From positions 1,860,001 to 1,924,000 of the forward strand of contig NZ_CP097320.1 of NCBI RefSeq assembly GCF_023515995.1: a stretch of 64,000 bases of DNA, written 5' to 3'. Positions 39,697 to 52,103 of the stretch are shown one piece after another (the first letter of the stretch is position 1; every line of letters begins with the position of its first letter). The stretch is from Candidatus Mycobacterium methanotrophicum. GTDB taxonomy: Bacteria; Actinomycetota; Actinomycetes; Mycobacteriales; Mycobacteriaceae. The position numbers and the translations under genes were made by a program. The notes beneath the pieces were generated by a model. The model was not told the origin of the DNA and ran no database searches. It saw only the letters and a program-made list of their open reading frames with translations.

Positions 39697-40893
39697 ATGA
39701 GTGTGACCACGCGGATGACTGCGCTTCTGTCTCGTACCGGTGGCTCGCGGCCAGGTGTCGTCGGGACTGCCCGAGTCGACCGCGACATCGACCGACTGCT
39801 GCGCCGGGTATGCCCCGGCGACATTGTGGTGCTCGATGTGCTCGACCTCGACCGGATCACCGCCGACGCGCTCGTCGACGCCCACATCGCCGCCGTGGTC
39901 AACGCATCCCCGTCGGTGTCGGGCCGTTATCCCAACCTGGGCCCAGAAGTGCTGGTGGCCAACGGCGTAACGCTCATCGACGAGGCGGGACCCGAGGTCT
40001 TCAAGAAGATCAGGGACGGCGCCAAAGTCCGGTTGTTCAACGGCGGGGTGTACTCCGGCGACCGCCGGTTGATCCGGGGCACCGAGCGCACCGACTCCGA
40101 AATCGCCGAACTGATGCAAGAGGCCAAGACCGGACTGGTCGCCCACTTGGAGGCGTTCGCGGGCAACACGATCGAGTTCATCAGAAGTGAAAGCCCGCTG
40201 CTGATCGACGGAATCGGCATCCCCGACGTCGACGTTGACCTACGTCACCGTCATGTCGTGGTCGTCGCCGACGAGGACCACGCCGCCGACGACCTCAAGC
40301 GCCTCAAACCGTTCATCAAGGAGTACCAGCCTGTCCTTATCGGAGTCGGCACTGGTGCGGAGGTGTTGCGCAAGGCGGGTTATCGCCCGCAGCTCATCGT
40401 CGGCGATCCCAATCAGCTGAGCACCGAAGTGCTCAAGTGCGGCGCTCAGGTGGTGTTGCCCGCCGACGCCGACGGTCATGCGCCCGGCCTTGAGCGCATC
40501 CAGGATCTCGGTGTCGGCGCGATGACGTTCCCCGCCGCGGGTTCGCCCGCCGACCTGGCACTGCTACTGGCCGACCACCACGGCGCTGCCCTGCTGGTAA
40601 CCGCCGGCCACAGCGCGAACATCGAGACGTTCTTCGACCGGTCGCGTCAACAAAGCAACCCATCGACCTTCCTCACCAGGCTGCGCGTGGGGGAGAAGGT
40701 GGTGGACGCCAAGGCGGTTGCCACCTTGTACCACAATCGAATTTCCGCCGGCGCGATCGCACTGCTGATCTTGACGATGTTGATCGCGGTCATCGTTGCG
40801 CTGTGGGTGTCGCGCACCGACACCCTGGTGCTGCACTGGGCCGTCGAGTACTGGGACCGGTTCTCCGTGTGGGTGCAACACTGGGTCCACTAG
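39697..40893 (+). CDS. steA: SteA-like septation protein (thiamin pyrophosphokinase-like, membrane-anchored)
   Basis: 398 residues, homologue of Rv1697. The centre (about 150-300) has a thiamin-pyrophosphokinase-like fold (VVVVADEDHAADDLKRLKPF, QLIVGDPNQLSTEVLKCGAQ, VVLPADADGHAPGLERI); the C-terminus has one membrane span (AGAIALLILTMLIAVIVALW) and an extracytoplasmic tail. In Corynebacterium the pair SteA-SteB controls the septal hydrolase RipA. The next gene encodes the SteB/MctB partner, 13 bases on. Confidence 0.88.
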   Translation: MSVTTRMTALLSRTGGSRPGVVGTARVDRDIDRLLRRVCPGDIVVLDVLDLDRITADALVDAHIAAVVNASPSVSGRYPNLGPEVLVANGVTLIDEAGPEVFKKIRDGAKVRLFNGGVYSGDRRLIRGTERTDSEIAELMQEAKTGLVAHLEAFAGNTIEFIRSESPLLIDGIGIPDVDVDLRHRHVVVVADEDHAADDLKRLKPFIKEYQPVLIGVGTGAEVLRKAGYRPQLIVGDPNQLSTEVLKCGAQVVLPADADGHAPGLERIQDLGVGAMTFPAAGSPADLALLLADHHGAALLVTAGHSANIETFFDRSRQQSNPSTFLTRLRVGEKVVDAKAVATLYHNRISAGAIALLILTMLIAVIVALWVSRTDTLVLHWAVEYWDRFSVWVQHWVH

Positions 40894-40906
40894 GGCAGGT
40901 ATCGAT

Positions 40907-41848
40907 GTGATATCACTACGCCAGCACGCGATTTCACTGGCCGCCGTATTCGTGGCATTGGCGGTCGGCGTCGTGCTGGGCTCGGGTTTACTGTCGAACG
41001 CCCTGGTGTCGGGGTTGCGTGACGAATCCAAAAATCTGCGCGGCCAGATCACCACGCTCAACGACCAGAAGAAGGCGTTGAATGAAAAGATCGGCGCCGC
41101 CGACGCTTTCGATACCCAGATGGCAGGCCGGATGGTGCATGATGCGCTGAACGGCAAGTCGGTGGTTATTTTTCGCGCCCCGGATGCCAACAATGATGAC
41201 GTCGATGCGGTGTCGCGGATCATCGGACAAGCCGGCGGCGCGGTGACCGGCACCGTGTTGCTGACCCAGGAGTTTGTCGACGCCAACTCGGCGGAGAAGC
41301 TGCGGTCGGTCGTGAACTCGTCGATTCTGCCCGCCGGTGCCCAGCTGAGCACCAAACTCGTCGACCAAGGGTCGCAGGCGGGCGACCTGCTGGGCATCGC
41401 GCTGCTGATCAACCGGGACCCGGCCGTTCCGACCGTCGACGACGCGCAGCGCGAGACGGTGCTGGCGGCGCTGCGGGACACCGGCTTTATCGGCTACGGG
41501 AACCAGCACATCGGTGCGGCGAATGCGGCGGCGGTCATCACCGGCGGTGGCCTGGGTGACGATGCCGGAAATCAGGGCGTCAGCGTGGCCCGGTTCGCCG
41601 CTGCGCTCGCGCCGCACGGCTCGGGCGTGCTGCTGGCCGGGCGCGACGGCTCAGCGGGTGGAACAGCGACCGTCGCCGTGGCACGCGCCGACGCCTCGGT
41701 GGCGTCGACAATCAGCACGGTCGACGACGTGAACGCCGAGTCGGGGCGGATCACTTCGGTCCTGGGGATCGCGGACCTGGTCAACGGTGGCCGCACCGGT
41801 CAGTACGGCACCGGTCATGGCGCCACCGGCCTCACCGTCGCGCAGTAG
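40907..41848 (+). CDS. mctB: MctB / SteB: membrane-anchored coiled-coil protein
   Basis: 313 residues from GTG 40907. One N-terminal membrane span (ISLAAVFVALAVGVVLGSGL), a coiled coil (LRDESKNLRGQITTLNDQKK) and a periplasmic alpha/beta domain. The M. tuberculosis protein (Rv1698) was named MctB for its part in copper tolerance; the family is also the SteB partner of SteA in cell division. Both descriptions fit the sequence. Earlier in-frame codons overlap steA and are not used. Confidence 0.9.
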   Translation: MISLRQHAISLAAVFVALAVGVVLGSGLLSNALVSGLRDESKNLRGQITTLNDQKKALNEKIGAADAFDTQMAGRMVHDALNGKSVVIFRAPDANNDDVDAVSRIIGQAGGAVTGTVLLTQEFVDANSAEKLRSVVNSSILPAGAQLSTKLVDQGSQAGDLLGIALLINRDPAVPTVDDAQRETVLAALRDTGFIGYGNQHIGAANAAAVITGGGLGDDAGNQGVSVARFAAALAPHGSGVLLAGRDGSAGGTATVAVARADASVASTISTVDDVNAESGRITSVLGIADLVNGGRTGQYGTGHGATGLTVAQ

Positions 41849-44357
<2,509 letters not shown>

Positions 44358-45305
44358 GTGACCACGCTGGCGGCGCCGCTGGAGACCCAGCTACAGGGCT
44401 ACCTCGATCATCTGACGATCGAACGAGGCGTGGCGGCCAATACCTTGATCTCCTATCGCCGCGACCTGCGCCGCTACTTCGAGCACCTCACGCTGCGGGG
44501 CATCGACAACCTGGCCAATGTCAGCGAGGATGATGTCAGCGAATTCCTGGTGGCACTGCGGCGCGGCGATCCGGATTCCGGGGTTGTTCCGCTATCGGCG
44601 GTGTCGGCGGCCCGGACGCTGATCGCGGTACGCGGCCTGCACCGGTTCGCCGTCGCCGAGGGTTTGGCCGAACTCGATGTGGCGCAGGCCGTCAAGCCAC
44701 CCACACCGGGGCGGCGGCTGCCGAAAAGCCTGAGCCTCGACCAGGTGCTCGCGCTGCTGGCCGGCGCCGGCGGCGACAGCCCGTCCGACGGTCCGTTGAC
44801 GTTGCGCAACCGCGCGCTGCTCGAACTGCTCTATTCCACCGGCGCCCGAATTTCGGAAGCGGTCGGGCTCGACGTCGACGACGTCGACACGCACGCCAGG
44901 TCGGTGCTGCTGCGCGGCAAAGGCGGCAAGCAGCGGCTGGTCCCGATCGGACGACCTGCGGTGCACGCACTCGACGCCTATGTGGTGCGCGGACGTTCAG
45001 AGTTGGCGCGTCGTGGGCGCGGGACGCCAGCCATCTTCCTCAATGCGCGCGGCGGCCGGTTGTCCCGGCAAAGCGCGTGGCAGGTGCTCCAGGATGCCGC
45101 CGAGCGGGCCGGGATCACCGCCGGGGTGTCCCCGCACACGCTGCGGCATTCGTTTGCCACCCACCTGCTGGATGGCGGCGCTGACGTGCGTGTCGTCCAG
45201 GAGCTGCTGGGACACGCGTCGGTGACCACGACGCAGATCTACACGATGGTCACCGTGCATGCACTGCGCGAGGTCTGGGCCGAAGCGCATCCGCGCGCGC
45301 ACTAA
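44358..45305 (+). CDS. xerD: Tyrosine recombinase XerD
   Basis: Resolves chromosome dimers with XerC at dif, aided by FtsK. 315 residues: N-terminal SAM-like core-binding domain ([20 protein letters not shown]) and a C-terminal catalytic domain with Arg in [14 protein letters not shown], Lys in [34 protein letters not shown] (His, Arg), and [14 protein letters not shown] (His, nucleophile Tyr). GTG 44358 follows the Nudix stop without a gap. Confidence 0.96.
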   Translation: MTTLAAPLETQLQGYLDHLTIERGVAANTLISYRRDLRRYFEHLTLRGIDNLANVSEDDVSEFLVALRRGDPDSGVVPLSAVSAARTLIAVRGLHRFAVAEGLAELDVAQAVKPPTPGRRLPKSLSLDQVLALLAGAGGDSPSDGPLTLRNRALLELLYSTGARISEAVGLDVDDVDTHARSVLLRGKGGKQRLVPIGRPAVHALDAYVVRGRSELARRGRGTPAIFLNARGGRLSRQSAWQVLQDAAERAGITAGVSPHTLRHSFATHLLDGGADVRVVQELLGHASVTTTQIYTMVTVHALREVWAEAHPRAH

Positions 45306-45394
45306 GCGCATGAGCGCGGGCGTGCGCGTCTGTACGTCGACACGCCGCAAACGCCGTCATTCTGCGCACCCTCGCGCCTCAAGCGCCGCGGCCG

Positions 45395-46147
45395 CTATCC
45401 TAAATACTCCGACTCCAGCACCAGATCCGAGATCAAGCTCTGGTACTCCACGTGCGCCTTGTGCTCGGTGGTGCTCCATTTCTTGCCCTGCTGCTGACGC
45501 ATGTACTCGCGGTACTTCGGCGCGCCCGGCACCTTGACGTTGTCGGCGACCACGATCGACCCGGGATGCAGCCAGCCCCGGTCGAGAATGCTCTGCAGGT
45601 CGACGAGATAGGCGTCCTTGTCGTGGTCGAGAAATAGGAAGTCGAGTGCCCCAGCGGTGAAGCCATGCTCGCGGGCCAGCACGTCCAGCGTGTGCCCGCT
45701 GTCGCCGATCGTGCCGACCACACACGTCACACGATCGGCGACGCCGGCATGCGCCCAAATCTCGCGGGCGTTGACGGCGTTGGCTTCGGCAAGCTCGACG
45801 GAGTACACCTTGGCGACCGGGGCGGCCCGAGCGATGCGCAGTGCGCCGTAACCGCAATAGGTGCCCAGCTCGAGCGCGAGTTTCGGGTCGGCGCGCCGAA
45901 CCGCGGCGTCGAGCAGCGCGCCCTTCTCGTCGCCGACGTTGATCAGCATCGACTTCTCGTAGGCGAATCGGTCGATGGTCGCCAGGACGTCGTCGATGTC
46001 GCCCGCGCGAGCGTGCTTGAGCACGTATTCGACGGCGGCGGCTTCCCGTCCATCGCCAATTTGGCCCGTCACGGTGATGTTGCGGGATCCGGTCGCCATG
46101 CGCCACACCGACCACCGCAAAAACGGAATGCGCTGCTTCAGTCTCAT
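45395..46147 (-). CDS. Catechol-type SAM-dependent O-methyltransferase (Rv1703c)
   Basis: 250 residues. SAM motif LALELGTYCGYGALRIAR, then YSVELAEANAVNA, FLFLDHDKDAYLVDL (metal Asp), IVVADNVKVPGAPKYREYM: a class I, metal-dependent COMT-like enzyme. Substrate in mycobacteria is unknown. ATG 46147 (MRLKQRIPFLRW) is preferred to ATG 46180. Single gene on the minus strand, convergent with xerD and divergent from parA. Confidence 0.88.
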   Translation of the reverse strand: MRLKQRIPFLRWSVWRMATGSRNITVTGQIGDGREAAAVEYVLKHARAGDIDDVLATIDRFAYEKSMLINVGDEKGALLDAAVRRADPKLALELGTYCGYGALRIARAAPVAKVYSVELAEANAVNAREIWAHAGVADRVTCVVGTIGDSGHTLDVLAREHGFTAGALDFLFLDHDKDAYLVDLQSILDRGWLHPGSIVVADNVKVPGAPKYREYMRQQQGKKWSTTEHKAHVEYQSLISDLVLESEYLG

Positions 46148-46316
46148 AGTCGCCAGGCTAGCGGGCCAAGGATGCGCCAAGGGAGCCTGCGCCGTCCAAA
46201 TTGGCTGGTTACGTTGTTGCGGGTCTGCCGGCGCGGGCGCGTATACCAGTTAGACTCTCCTGCGATGTCCGTCATTTCCTTAACGCCGCGCAGACCGGGT
46301 CGGTCTGCGCCGGGCC

Positions 46317-47189
46317 GTGGCGCTCGTGTCTGACGTCGCCGACAGCGGCACCGAAGTCGGCCTGACCGGACGTCCACCACGGGCGATCCCCGAACCTAAG
46401 CCGCGCACGTCACACGGCCCGGCCAAGGTCGTCGCGATGTGCAATCAGAAAGGCGGCGTCGGCAAAACCACGTCGACGATCAATCTTGGCGCCGCACTCG
46501 CAGAGTGTGGCCGCCGCGTGCTGCTCGTCGACCTGGATCCGCAGGGCGCGCTGTCCGCGGGCCTGGGTGTGCCGCACTACGAGCTGGAGCACACCATCCA
46601 CGACTTGCTGATTGAGCCGCGGCTGTCGATCGACGACGTGCTGATGAACACCCGCGTCAAACACATGGACTTAGTCCCCAGCAATATCGATCTGTCGGCC
46701 GCCGAGATCCAGCTGGTCAACGAAGTCGGCCGGGAGCAGACGCTGGCCCGCGCCTTGCACCCGGTGCTGGACCGCTACGACTACGTGCTGATCGACTGCC
46801 AGCCGTCGCTGGGTCTGCTCACCGTCAACGGTCTGGCCTGCTCCGACGGGGTCATCATCCCGACCGAGTGCGAATATTTCTCGCTGCGCGGTCTGGCCCT
46901 GCTCACCGACACTGTAGAAAAGGTGCGCGACCGGCTCAACCCGAAGCTGGAGATCAGCGGCATCGTGGTCACTCGCTACGATCCGCGAACCGTGAACTCC
47001 CGCGAGGTCATGGCCCGTGTCCTGGAGCGCTTCGGCGACTTGGTGTTCGACACGGTCATCACCCGCACTGTCCGCTTCCCGGAGACCAGCGTCGCGGGCG
47101 AACCGATCACCACGTGGGCGCCGAGGTCGGGCGGCGCAGCCGCCTACCGCTCGTTGGCTCGCGAGGTGATCGACCGGTTCGGCGCGTGA
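46317..47189 (+). CDS. ParA/Soj-family ATPase (Rv1708 type)
   Basis: 290 residues. Deviant Walker A NQKGGVGKTTSTINLGAAL, Walker A' VLLVDLDPQGALSAGLG, Walker B YVLIDCQPSLGLLTVNGL. A disordered 35-residue head precedes. It is the first gene of a block with scpA and scpB, with no parB next to it, so this is a second ParA-like protein and not the chromosomal parA by the origin. A role with condensin loading is suggested by context only. GTG 46317; GTG 46326 is an alternative. Confidence 0.9.
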   Translation: MALVSDVADSGTEVGLTGRPPRAIPEPKPRTSHGPAKVVAMCNQKGGVGKTTSTINLGAALAECGRRVLLVDLDPQGALSAGLGVPHYELEHTIHDLLIEPRLSIDDVLMNTRVKHMDLVPSNIDLSAAEIQLVNEVGREQTLARALHPVLDRYDYVLIDCQPSLGLLTVNGLACSDGVIIPTECEYFSLRGLALLTDTVEKVRDRLNPKLEISGIVVTRYDPRTVNSREVMARVLERFGDLVFDTVITRTVRFPETSVAGEPITTWAPRSGGAAAYRSLAREVIDRFGA

Positions 47190-48031
47190 GAGGCGGCGTC
47201 AGCGCCGAGGCATCTCCCCAGAACGGCTTCCAGGTCCGGCTGACCAATTTCGAGGGCCCGTTCGACCTGCTGCTGCAGCTGATTTTCGCCCACCGGCTCG
47301 ACGTCACCGAGGTGGCGTTGCATCAGGTCACCGATGAATTCATCGCCTACACTCGCGCGATCGGTCGTGAGCTAGAGCTCGAGGAGACCACCGCGTTTCT
47401 GGTCGTCGCGGCGACGCTGCTCGATCTCAAGACCGCCCGGCTGCTGCCGTCCGGGCAGGTCACCGACGAGGAGGACGTGGCGCTGCTGGAGGTCCGCGAC
47501 CTGCTGTTCGCGCGGCTGCTGCAATACCGCGCGTTCAAGCACGTCGCGCAGATGTTTGCCGAGCTGGAGGCCGCCGCGCTGCGCAGCTATCCGCGCGCGG
47601 TGTCGCTGGAAGACCGTTACTCCGACCTGTTGCCCGAGGTGATGCTCGGAGTCGACGCCGAGCGGTTCGCCCAGATCGCCGCGATCGCATTCACGCCGCG
47701 GCCAGCGCCGACCGTGGCCACCGATCATCTGCACGAGCTGATGGTGTCGGTCCCCGAACAGGCCGAACAGCTGCTGTCGCTGCTGGAAAAACGCGGGGCC
47801 GGCCAATGGGCGTCGTTCTCGGATTTGGTCGCCGGCTGCGGGGCGCCGATCGAGATCGTCGGTCGCTTCCTGGCGCTGCTCGAACTGTATCGGTCGCGGG
47901 CGGTAGCATTCGACCAGTCAGAACCGCTTGGTGTGCTCCAGGTTTCGTGGACCGGAGAACGGCCGACCAACGAAGCGTTGGTTAGGGCAGAGGCGCTCGA
48001 AGCTCAAGAATTGCGAGACCAATACTCATGA
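47186..48031 (+). CDS. scpA: Segregation and condensation protein A
   Basis: Kleisin that bridges SMC heads. 281 residues: FQVRLTNFEGPFDLLLQLIF, then LDVTEVALHQVTDEFIAY is the diagnostic N-terminal domain; the C-terminal winged helix ends ...SEPLGVLQVSWTG. GTG 47186 overlaps the ParA stop (GTGA); the stop overlaps scpB (ATGA). Confidence 0.95.
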   Translation: MRGGVSAEASPQNGFQVRLTNFEGPFDLLLQLIFAHRLDVTEVALHQVTDEFIAYTRAIGRELELEETTAFLVVAATLLDLKTARLLPSGQVTDEEDVALLEVRDLLFARLLQYRAFKHVAQMFAELEAAALRSYPRAVSLEDRYSDLLPEVMLGVDAERFAQIAAIAFTPRPAPTVATDHLHELMVSVPEQAEQLLSLLEKRGAGQWASFSDLVAGCGAPIEIVGRFLALLELYRSRAVAFDQSEPLGVLQVSWTGERPTNEALVRAEALEAQELRDQYS

Positions 48032-48774
48032 CCGACCCGTCGCCCGATCCGGACTTGGGCATCCGCGCCGGCGACGATGCAGAGCGCAGCGATGCGGAGG
48101 AGCGGCGCCTTTTCGACGTCGCGACAGCGCGCGAGCTCGACGACGACGACGACGAACTGGGCGCGGTGCTCGAGGCACTGCTGCTGGTGGTGGAGGCCCC
48201 GGTGACGGTCGAGGCGCTGGCCGCGGCTACCGAGCAGCCGGCCTATCGGGTCGCCGCCAAGCTGCGGGTGATGGCGGATACCCTGACCGAACGCGACAGC
48301 GGCATCGACCTACGGGAGGCAGGCGGCGGATGGCGGATGTACACCCGCGCCCGGTTCGCGCCCTACGTCGAGCGGCTGCTGCTGGACGGGTCACGCTCAA
48401 AGCTCACCCGAGCCGCGCTGGAGACGCTGGCCGTAGTGGCCTACCGCCAGCCGGTGACCCGAGCGCGGGTAAGCGCGGTGCGCGGCGTCAACGTCGACGC
48501 GGTCATGCGCACACTGCTGGCGCGCGGGCTGATCACCGAAGCAGGCACCGACTCCGACACCGGCGCAATGACGTTCGCCACCACCGAGCTGTTCTTGGAA
48601 CGGCTCGGGTTGTCGTCGCTGACCGACCTTCCCGACATCGCGCCGCTGCTTCCCGATGTCGATATGATCGAGGACCTGAGCCAATCCCTGGATTCTGAGC
48701 CACGTTTCGTCAAGCTCTCCGGCGGCGCGGTGTCTGACGATCAGCCGTCGTCGTTCGACGTGGACCGGGAATGA
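48028..48774 (+). CDS. scpB: Segregation and condensation protein B
   Basis: Dimeric winged-helix partner of ScpA and SMC. 248 residues with two winged helices (ELGAVLEALLLVVEAPVTVE; LTRAALETLAVVAYRQPVTR, ARVSAVRGVNVDAVMRTLLA). The N-terminal stretch RAGDDAERSDAEERRLF (about residues 11-27) is encoded by an in-frame MIRU sequence, so that repeat has become part of the coding region. Overlaps scpA and rluB by four bases each. Confidence 0.94.
   Translation: MTDPSPDPDLGIRAGDDAERSDAEERRLFDVATARELDDDDDELGAVLEALLLVVEAPVTVEALAAATEQPAYRVAAKLRVMADTLTERDSGIDLREAGGGWRMYTRARFAPYVERLLLDGSRSKLTRAALETLAVVAYRQPVTRARVSAVRGVNVDAVMRTLLARGLITEAGTDSDTGAMTFATTELFLERLGLSSLTDLPDIAPLLPDVDMIEDLSQSLDSEPRFVKLSGGAVSDDQPSSFDVDRE
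48067..48109 (+). repeat. MIRU sequence inside the scpB coding region
   Basis: GCGCCGGCGACGATGCAGAG (about 48065) to GGAGGAGCGGCGCC matches the MIRU unit, with GCG in place of GAG. It is read in frame as part of the ScpB N-terminus; nothing starts right after it. Confidence 0.8.
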
Positions 48775-49526
48775 TGGTCGAGGCGGACGACTCGGAAGGG
48801 GTGCGCCTGCAGAAAGTTCTGTCGCAGGCCGGAATTGCGTCGCGACGGGTCGCCGAGAAGATGATCATCGACGGTCGCGTCGAGGTCGACGGACAACTGG
48901 TGACCGAGCTGGGCACGCGCGTTAATCCCGATGCGTCGGTGATCCGCGTCGACGGGGCGCGGGTCATTCTGGACGACTCGCTGGTGTATCTGGCGCTGAA
49001 CAAACCGCGCGGCATGCACTCGACGATGTCGGACGACCGCGGTCGACCGTGCATCGGCGATCTGGTCGAGCACCGAGTTCGCGGTAATCGCAAGCTCTTT
49101 CACGTCGGACGGTTGGACGCCGACACCGAGGGACTGATCCTGCTGACCAACGACGGTGAGCTCGCGCATCGCCTCATGCATCCCTCCTACGAAGTGCCCA
49201 AGACGTATGTGGCGACGGTCGACGGGTCGGTGCCGCGAGGCCTTGGTAAAAAGCTGCGGGCCGGAATCGAGTTGGACGACGGGCCCGCGATGGTCGATGA
49301 TTTCGCCGTGGTCGACTCCATCCCCGGTAAGACGCTGGTGCGAGTCACGCTGCACGAGGGACGTAAACGCATTGTGCGCCGGCTGCTGGCGGCCGCCGGG
49401 TTCCAGGTGCACGCGTTGGTGCGTACCGACATCGGCACCGTGTCCCTGGGTGAGCAGCGTCCGGGTAGTATCCGGGCTTTGCGCGGCAACGAGATCGGCG
49501 GTCTCTACAAAGCGGTTGGCCTGTGA
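48771..49526 (+). CDS. rluB: 23S rRNA pseudouridine synthase (RluB/RsuA family)
   Basis: 251 residues. N-terminal S4 domain ([20 protein letters not shown], then [10 protein letters not shown]) and the synthase domain with catalytic Asp in [20 protein letters not shown]. Also NKPRGMHST and [16 protein letters not shown]. Modifies a uridine in 23S rRNA. It overlaps scpB (ATGA) and cmk (GTGA). Confidence 0.94.
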   Translation: MMVEADDSEGVRLQKVLSQAGIASRRVAEKMIIDGRVEVDGQLVTELGTRVNPDASVIRVDGARVILDDSLVYLALNKPRGMHSTMSDDRGRPCIGDLVEHRVRGNRKLFHVGRLDADTEGLILLTNDGELAHRLMHPSYEVPKTYVATVDGSVPRGLGKKLRAGIELDDGPAMVDDFAVVDSIPGKTLVRVTLHEGRKRIVRRLLAAAGFQVHALVRTDIGTVSLGEQRPGSIRALRGNEIGGLYKAVGL

Positions 49527-50215
49527 GCGAAGTCTCCAACATCATAGTCGCCGTCGATGGACCGGCTGGCACCGGGAAGTCATCGGTATCAAGGGGACTG
49601 GCGCGCGCACTGCGTGCCTGTTACCTGGACACCGGTGCCATGTATCGCATCGTCACGCTGGCGGTGCTGCGCGCCGGGATTGACCCGGCCGATCACGCGG
49701 CAGTCGGTTCGACTGCCGCGACCGTCAAGTTGTCGGTGGGTTTCGACCCGAATGAAGATCGCAGTTGCCTTGACGGAGAGGACGTCTCAACGGAGATCCG
49801 CGGCGCCGAGGTCACCCGGGCGGTGTCCGCGGTGTCGTCGGTTCCCGCCGTACGTACCCGACTCGTCGAAATGCAACGCACCCTGGCTGAGGGCCCGGGC
49901 AGCGTCGTGGTAGAAGGCCGCGACATCGGAACGGTGGTGTTGCCCGCAGCCGACGTCAAGGTCTTCCTCACGGCCTCGTCCGAGACCCGGGCGCGGCGGC
50001 GCAACGATCAAAATGTCGCCGCCGGGTTGCCCGACGACTACGAGGGAGTGCTGGCCGATGTCCGCCGCCGCGATCACCTGGACTCGACGCGACCGGTGTC
50101 GCCGCTGCGGGCCGCTTCGGATGCCGTGGTCGTCGATACCGGCGCCATGACCGAATCCGAGGTAATCGCTCATCTGTTGGGGTTGGTCCGTCTGCGAAGC
50201 GCGGCCACCCGATGA
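49523..50215 (+). CDS. cmk: Cytidylate kinase
   Basis: Phosphorylates CMP and dCMP. 230 residues: P-loop [46 protein letters not shown], and the lid [11 protein letters not shown] 49523 overlaps the rluB stop. Only 52 bases, filled by a MIRU-like sequence, separate it from der. Confidence 0.96.
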   Translation: MSEVSNIIVAVDGPAGTGKSSVSRGLARALRACYLDTGAMYRIVTLAVLRAGIDPADHAAVGSTAATVKLSVGFDPNEDRSCLDGEDVSTEIRGAEVTRAVSAVSSVPAVRTRLVEMQRTLAEGPGSVVVEGRDIGTVVLPAADVKVFLTASSETRARRRNDQNVAAGLPDDYEGVLADVRRRDHLDSTRPVSPLRAASDAVVVDTGAMTESEVIAHLLGLVRLRSAATR

Positions 50216-50218
50216 GCC

Positions 50219-50267
50219 GCGCCGACGGCGATGATGCCGGCGAGGCCTGGATCGAGGAGTGGCGCAA
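50219..50267 (+). repeat. Degenerate MIRU-like element before der
   Basis: GCCGCGCCGACGGCGATGAT (from 50217) and ATCGAGGAGTGGCGCAA follow the MIRU plan with changes in the middle. The GAGGAG at 50254-50259 is the Shine-Dalgarno of der. Confidence 0.55.
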
Positions 50268-51668
50268 ATGACCGACGACGGAACCTGGGCCGACGAAAGT
50301 GACTGGGAATCAGTTGAGTTCACTGCGCACTTAGAAGACGAGCCCGCGGGGCCGCCGCCGGTGGTGGCGGTGGTGGGCCGACCGAATGTCGGCAAGTCGA
50401 CGCTGGTCAACCGGATCCTCGGCCGGCGCGAGGCGGTGGTGCAGGACGTCCCCGGTGTGACCCGCGACCGGGTCTCCTACGACGCCCTGTGGACCGGGCG
50501 CCGGTTCACCGTGCAGGACACCGGGGGATGGGAACCCGACGCCAAGGGGCTGCAGCAGCTGGTGGCCGAGCAGGCGGCCGTGGCGATGCGCACCGCCGAC
50601 GCGGTGATCCTGGTGGTCGACGCGGTGGTCGGCGCGACCGCCGGCGACGAGGCCGCCGCTCGTATCCTGCGTCGGTCGGGCAAGCCAGTGTTTCTGGCCG
50701 CCAACAAGGTTGACAGCGAGAAGAACGAATCAGACGCGGCTGCGCTGTGGTCTTTGGGACTCGGTGAGCCATATGCGGTCAGCGCGATGCACGGTCGCGG
50801 TGTGGCCGATCTGTTGGACGCGCTAGTCGGTGCCCTGCCGGAGGTGGCCGAGGCGCCGTCGACCGAGGGCGGGCCGAGGCGGGTCGCGTTGGTCGGCAAG
50901 CCGAACGTTGGAAAGAGCTCACTGCTGAACCGGCTGGCCGGCGATCAGCGCTCGGTGGTCCACGAAGTCGCCGGAACCACAGTCGATCCGGTGGACTCGC
51001 TGATCGAAATGGATGGCAAGGTCTGGCGTTTCGTCGACACCGCTGGACTCCGCCGCAAGGTCGGACAGGCCAGCGGGCACGAGTACTACGCTTCAGTGCG
51101 AACCCACGGCGCAATCGATGCTGCCGAAGTCGTCGTCGTGCTGATCGACGGCTCGGTACCGCTGACCGAACAGGACCTGCGGGTGCTGTCGATGGTGATC
51201 GAAGCCGGACGGGCGCTGGTGCTGGCGTTCAACAAGTGGGACCTGGTCGACGAAGACCGGCGCTACCAGCTGGACAACGAGATCGACCGCCAACTGGTGC
51301 AGGTGCGTTGGGCGCAGCGGGTCAACATCTCCGCGAAAACCGGTCGGGCCGTGCAGAAGCTGGTACCGGCCTTGGAAAGTGCGTTGGAGTCGTGGGATAC
51401 CCGGATCGGCACAGGCCGGCTCAACAACTGGATCAAGGAGGTGGTCGCCGCGACACCGCCCCCGGTACGCGGCGGCAAGCAGCCGCGGATCCTGTTCGCC
51501 ACCCAGGCCACCGCCCGCCCACCGACGTTCGTGCTTTTCACCAGCGGCTTTTTGGAGGCGGGTTACCGGCGCTACCTGGAACGACGGCTGCGTGAGACGT
51601 TCGGCTTTGAGGGCAGCCCGATCCGGATCAACGTGCGGGTACGCGAGAAGCGGAAAGCCAAGCGGTGA
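50268..51668 (+). CDS. der: Ribosome-assembly GTPase Der (EngA)
   Basis: 466 residues with two G domains in tandem: [30 protein letters not shown]; then [29 protein letters not shown]; and a KH-like C-terminal domain. It helps 50S assembly. ATG 50268 is preferred to GTG 50259 since the GAGGAG lies eight bases before the ATG. Last gene of the plus-strand run from parA. Confidence 0.96.
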   Translation: MTDDGTWADESDWESVEFTAHLEDEPAGPPPVVAVVGRPNVGKSTLVNRILGRREAVVQDVPGVTRDRVSYDALWTGRRFTVQDTGGWEPDAKGLQQLVAEQAAVAMRTADAVILVVDAVVGATAGDEAAARILRRSGKPVFLAANKVDSEKNESDAAALWSLGLGEPYAVSAMHGRGVADLLDALVGALPEVAEAPSTEGGPRRVALVGKPNVGKSSLLNRLAGDQRSVVHEVAGTTVDPVDSLIEMDGKVWRFVDTAGLRRKVGQASGHEYYASVRTHGAIDAAEVVVVLIDGSVPLTEQDLRVLSMVIEAGRALVLAFNKWDLVDEDRRYQLDNEIDRQLVQVRWAQRVNISAKTGRAVQKLVPALESALESWDTRIGTGRLNNWIKEVVAATPPPVRGGKQPRILFATQATARPPTFVLFTSGFLEAGYRRYLERRLRETFGFEGSPIRINVRVREKRKAKR

Positions 51669-51672
51669 ATGC

Positions 51673-51689
51673 GGCGCCGAAACGGCGCC
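51673..51689 (+). terminator. Hairpin after der, possible terminator
   Basis: GGCGCCG AAA CGGCGCC, a 7-bp GC-only stem with a 3-base loop, four bases after the der stop. No T-tract follows, so it is a candidate of the U-poor type found in actinobacteria. Confidence 0.45.
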
Positions 51690-51719
51690 CTGCACGGCCT
51701 GCTCGAGCGGGGAGGCCGG

Positions 51720-51990
51720 CGCGACCGTGCAGCTGTTCGAGCAGTGGGGTGAGACTGACCGGTCGCACCGTAAGCTCGCGCACCGCGCGCTCTGCCATGA
51801 ATGCACGCTGCCCCGCGGTCGGCTCGGACAAGTGGGTGTGGTTGCGCACGCGCGGCCGAGGCAGCCCCACACTGTCGGCGCGCACCATCGACATGAAGTC
51901 CGACAGCATCGTGCGCAGCTCGCCGACTCCGCGACGCGGGCCCCTGACAACGGCGTTGACAATGTTTTTGCGTCGGCCTGGCGACCGCGC
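51720..51990 (-). pseudogene. Remnant resembling a large plasmid-type helicase
   Basis: The stretch after the der stop up to nirD (51669-52103) holds no complete gene. On the minus strand GELRTMLSDFMSMVRADSVG, then LPRPRVRNHTHLSEPTAGQR and AFMAERAVRELTV recall the linker between helicase motifs in very large helicase/methyltransferase proteins carried by plasmids. It lacks start, walker motifs and natural end. Identification is from memory and weak. Confidence 0.3.
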
Positions 51991-52103
51991 GGCGGCAGGA
52001 AGGTCGGATGCGGGCGTGCCGCCGTTCCGGCCTACGCCTGAGATCGGCACGTTGTGCGCTTGACCTTCAGGCCATTCGAGCCGCCGCTGGCGATGCCCGT
52101 CGG

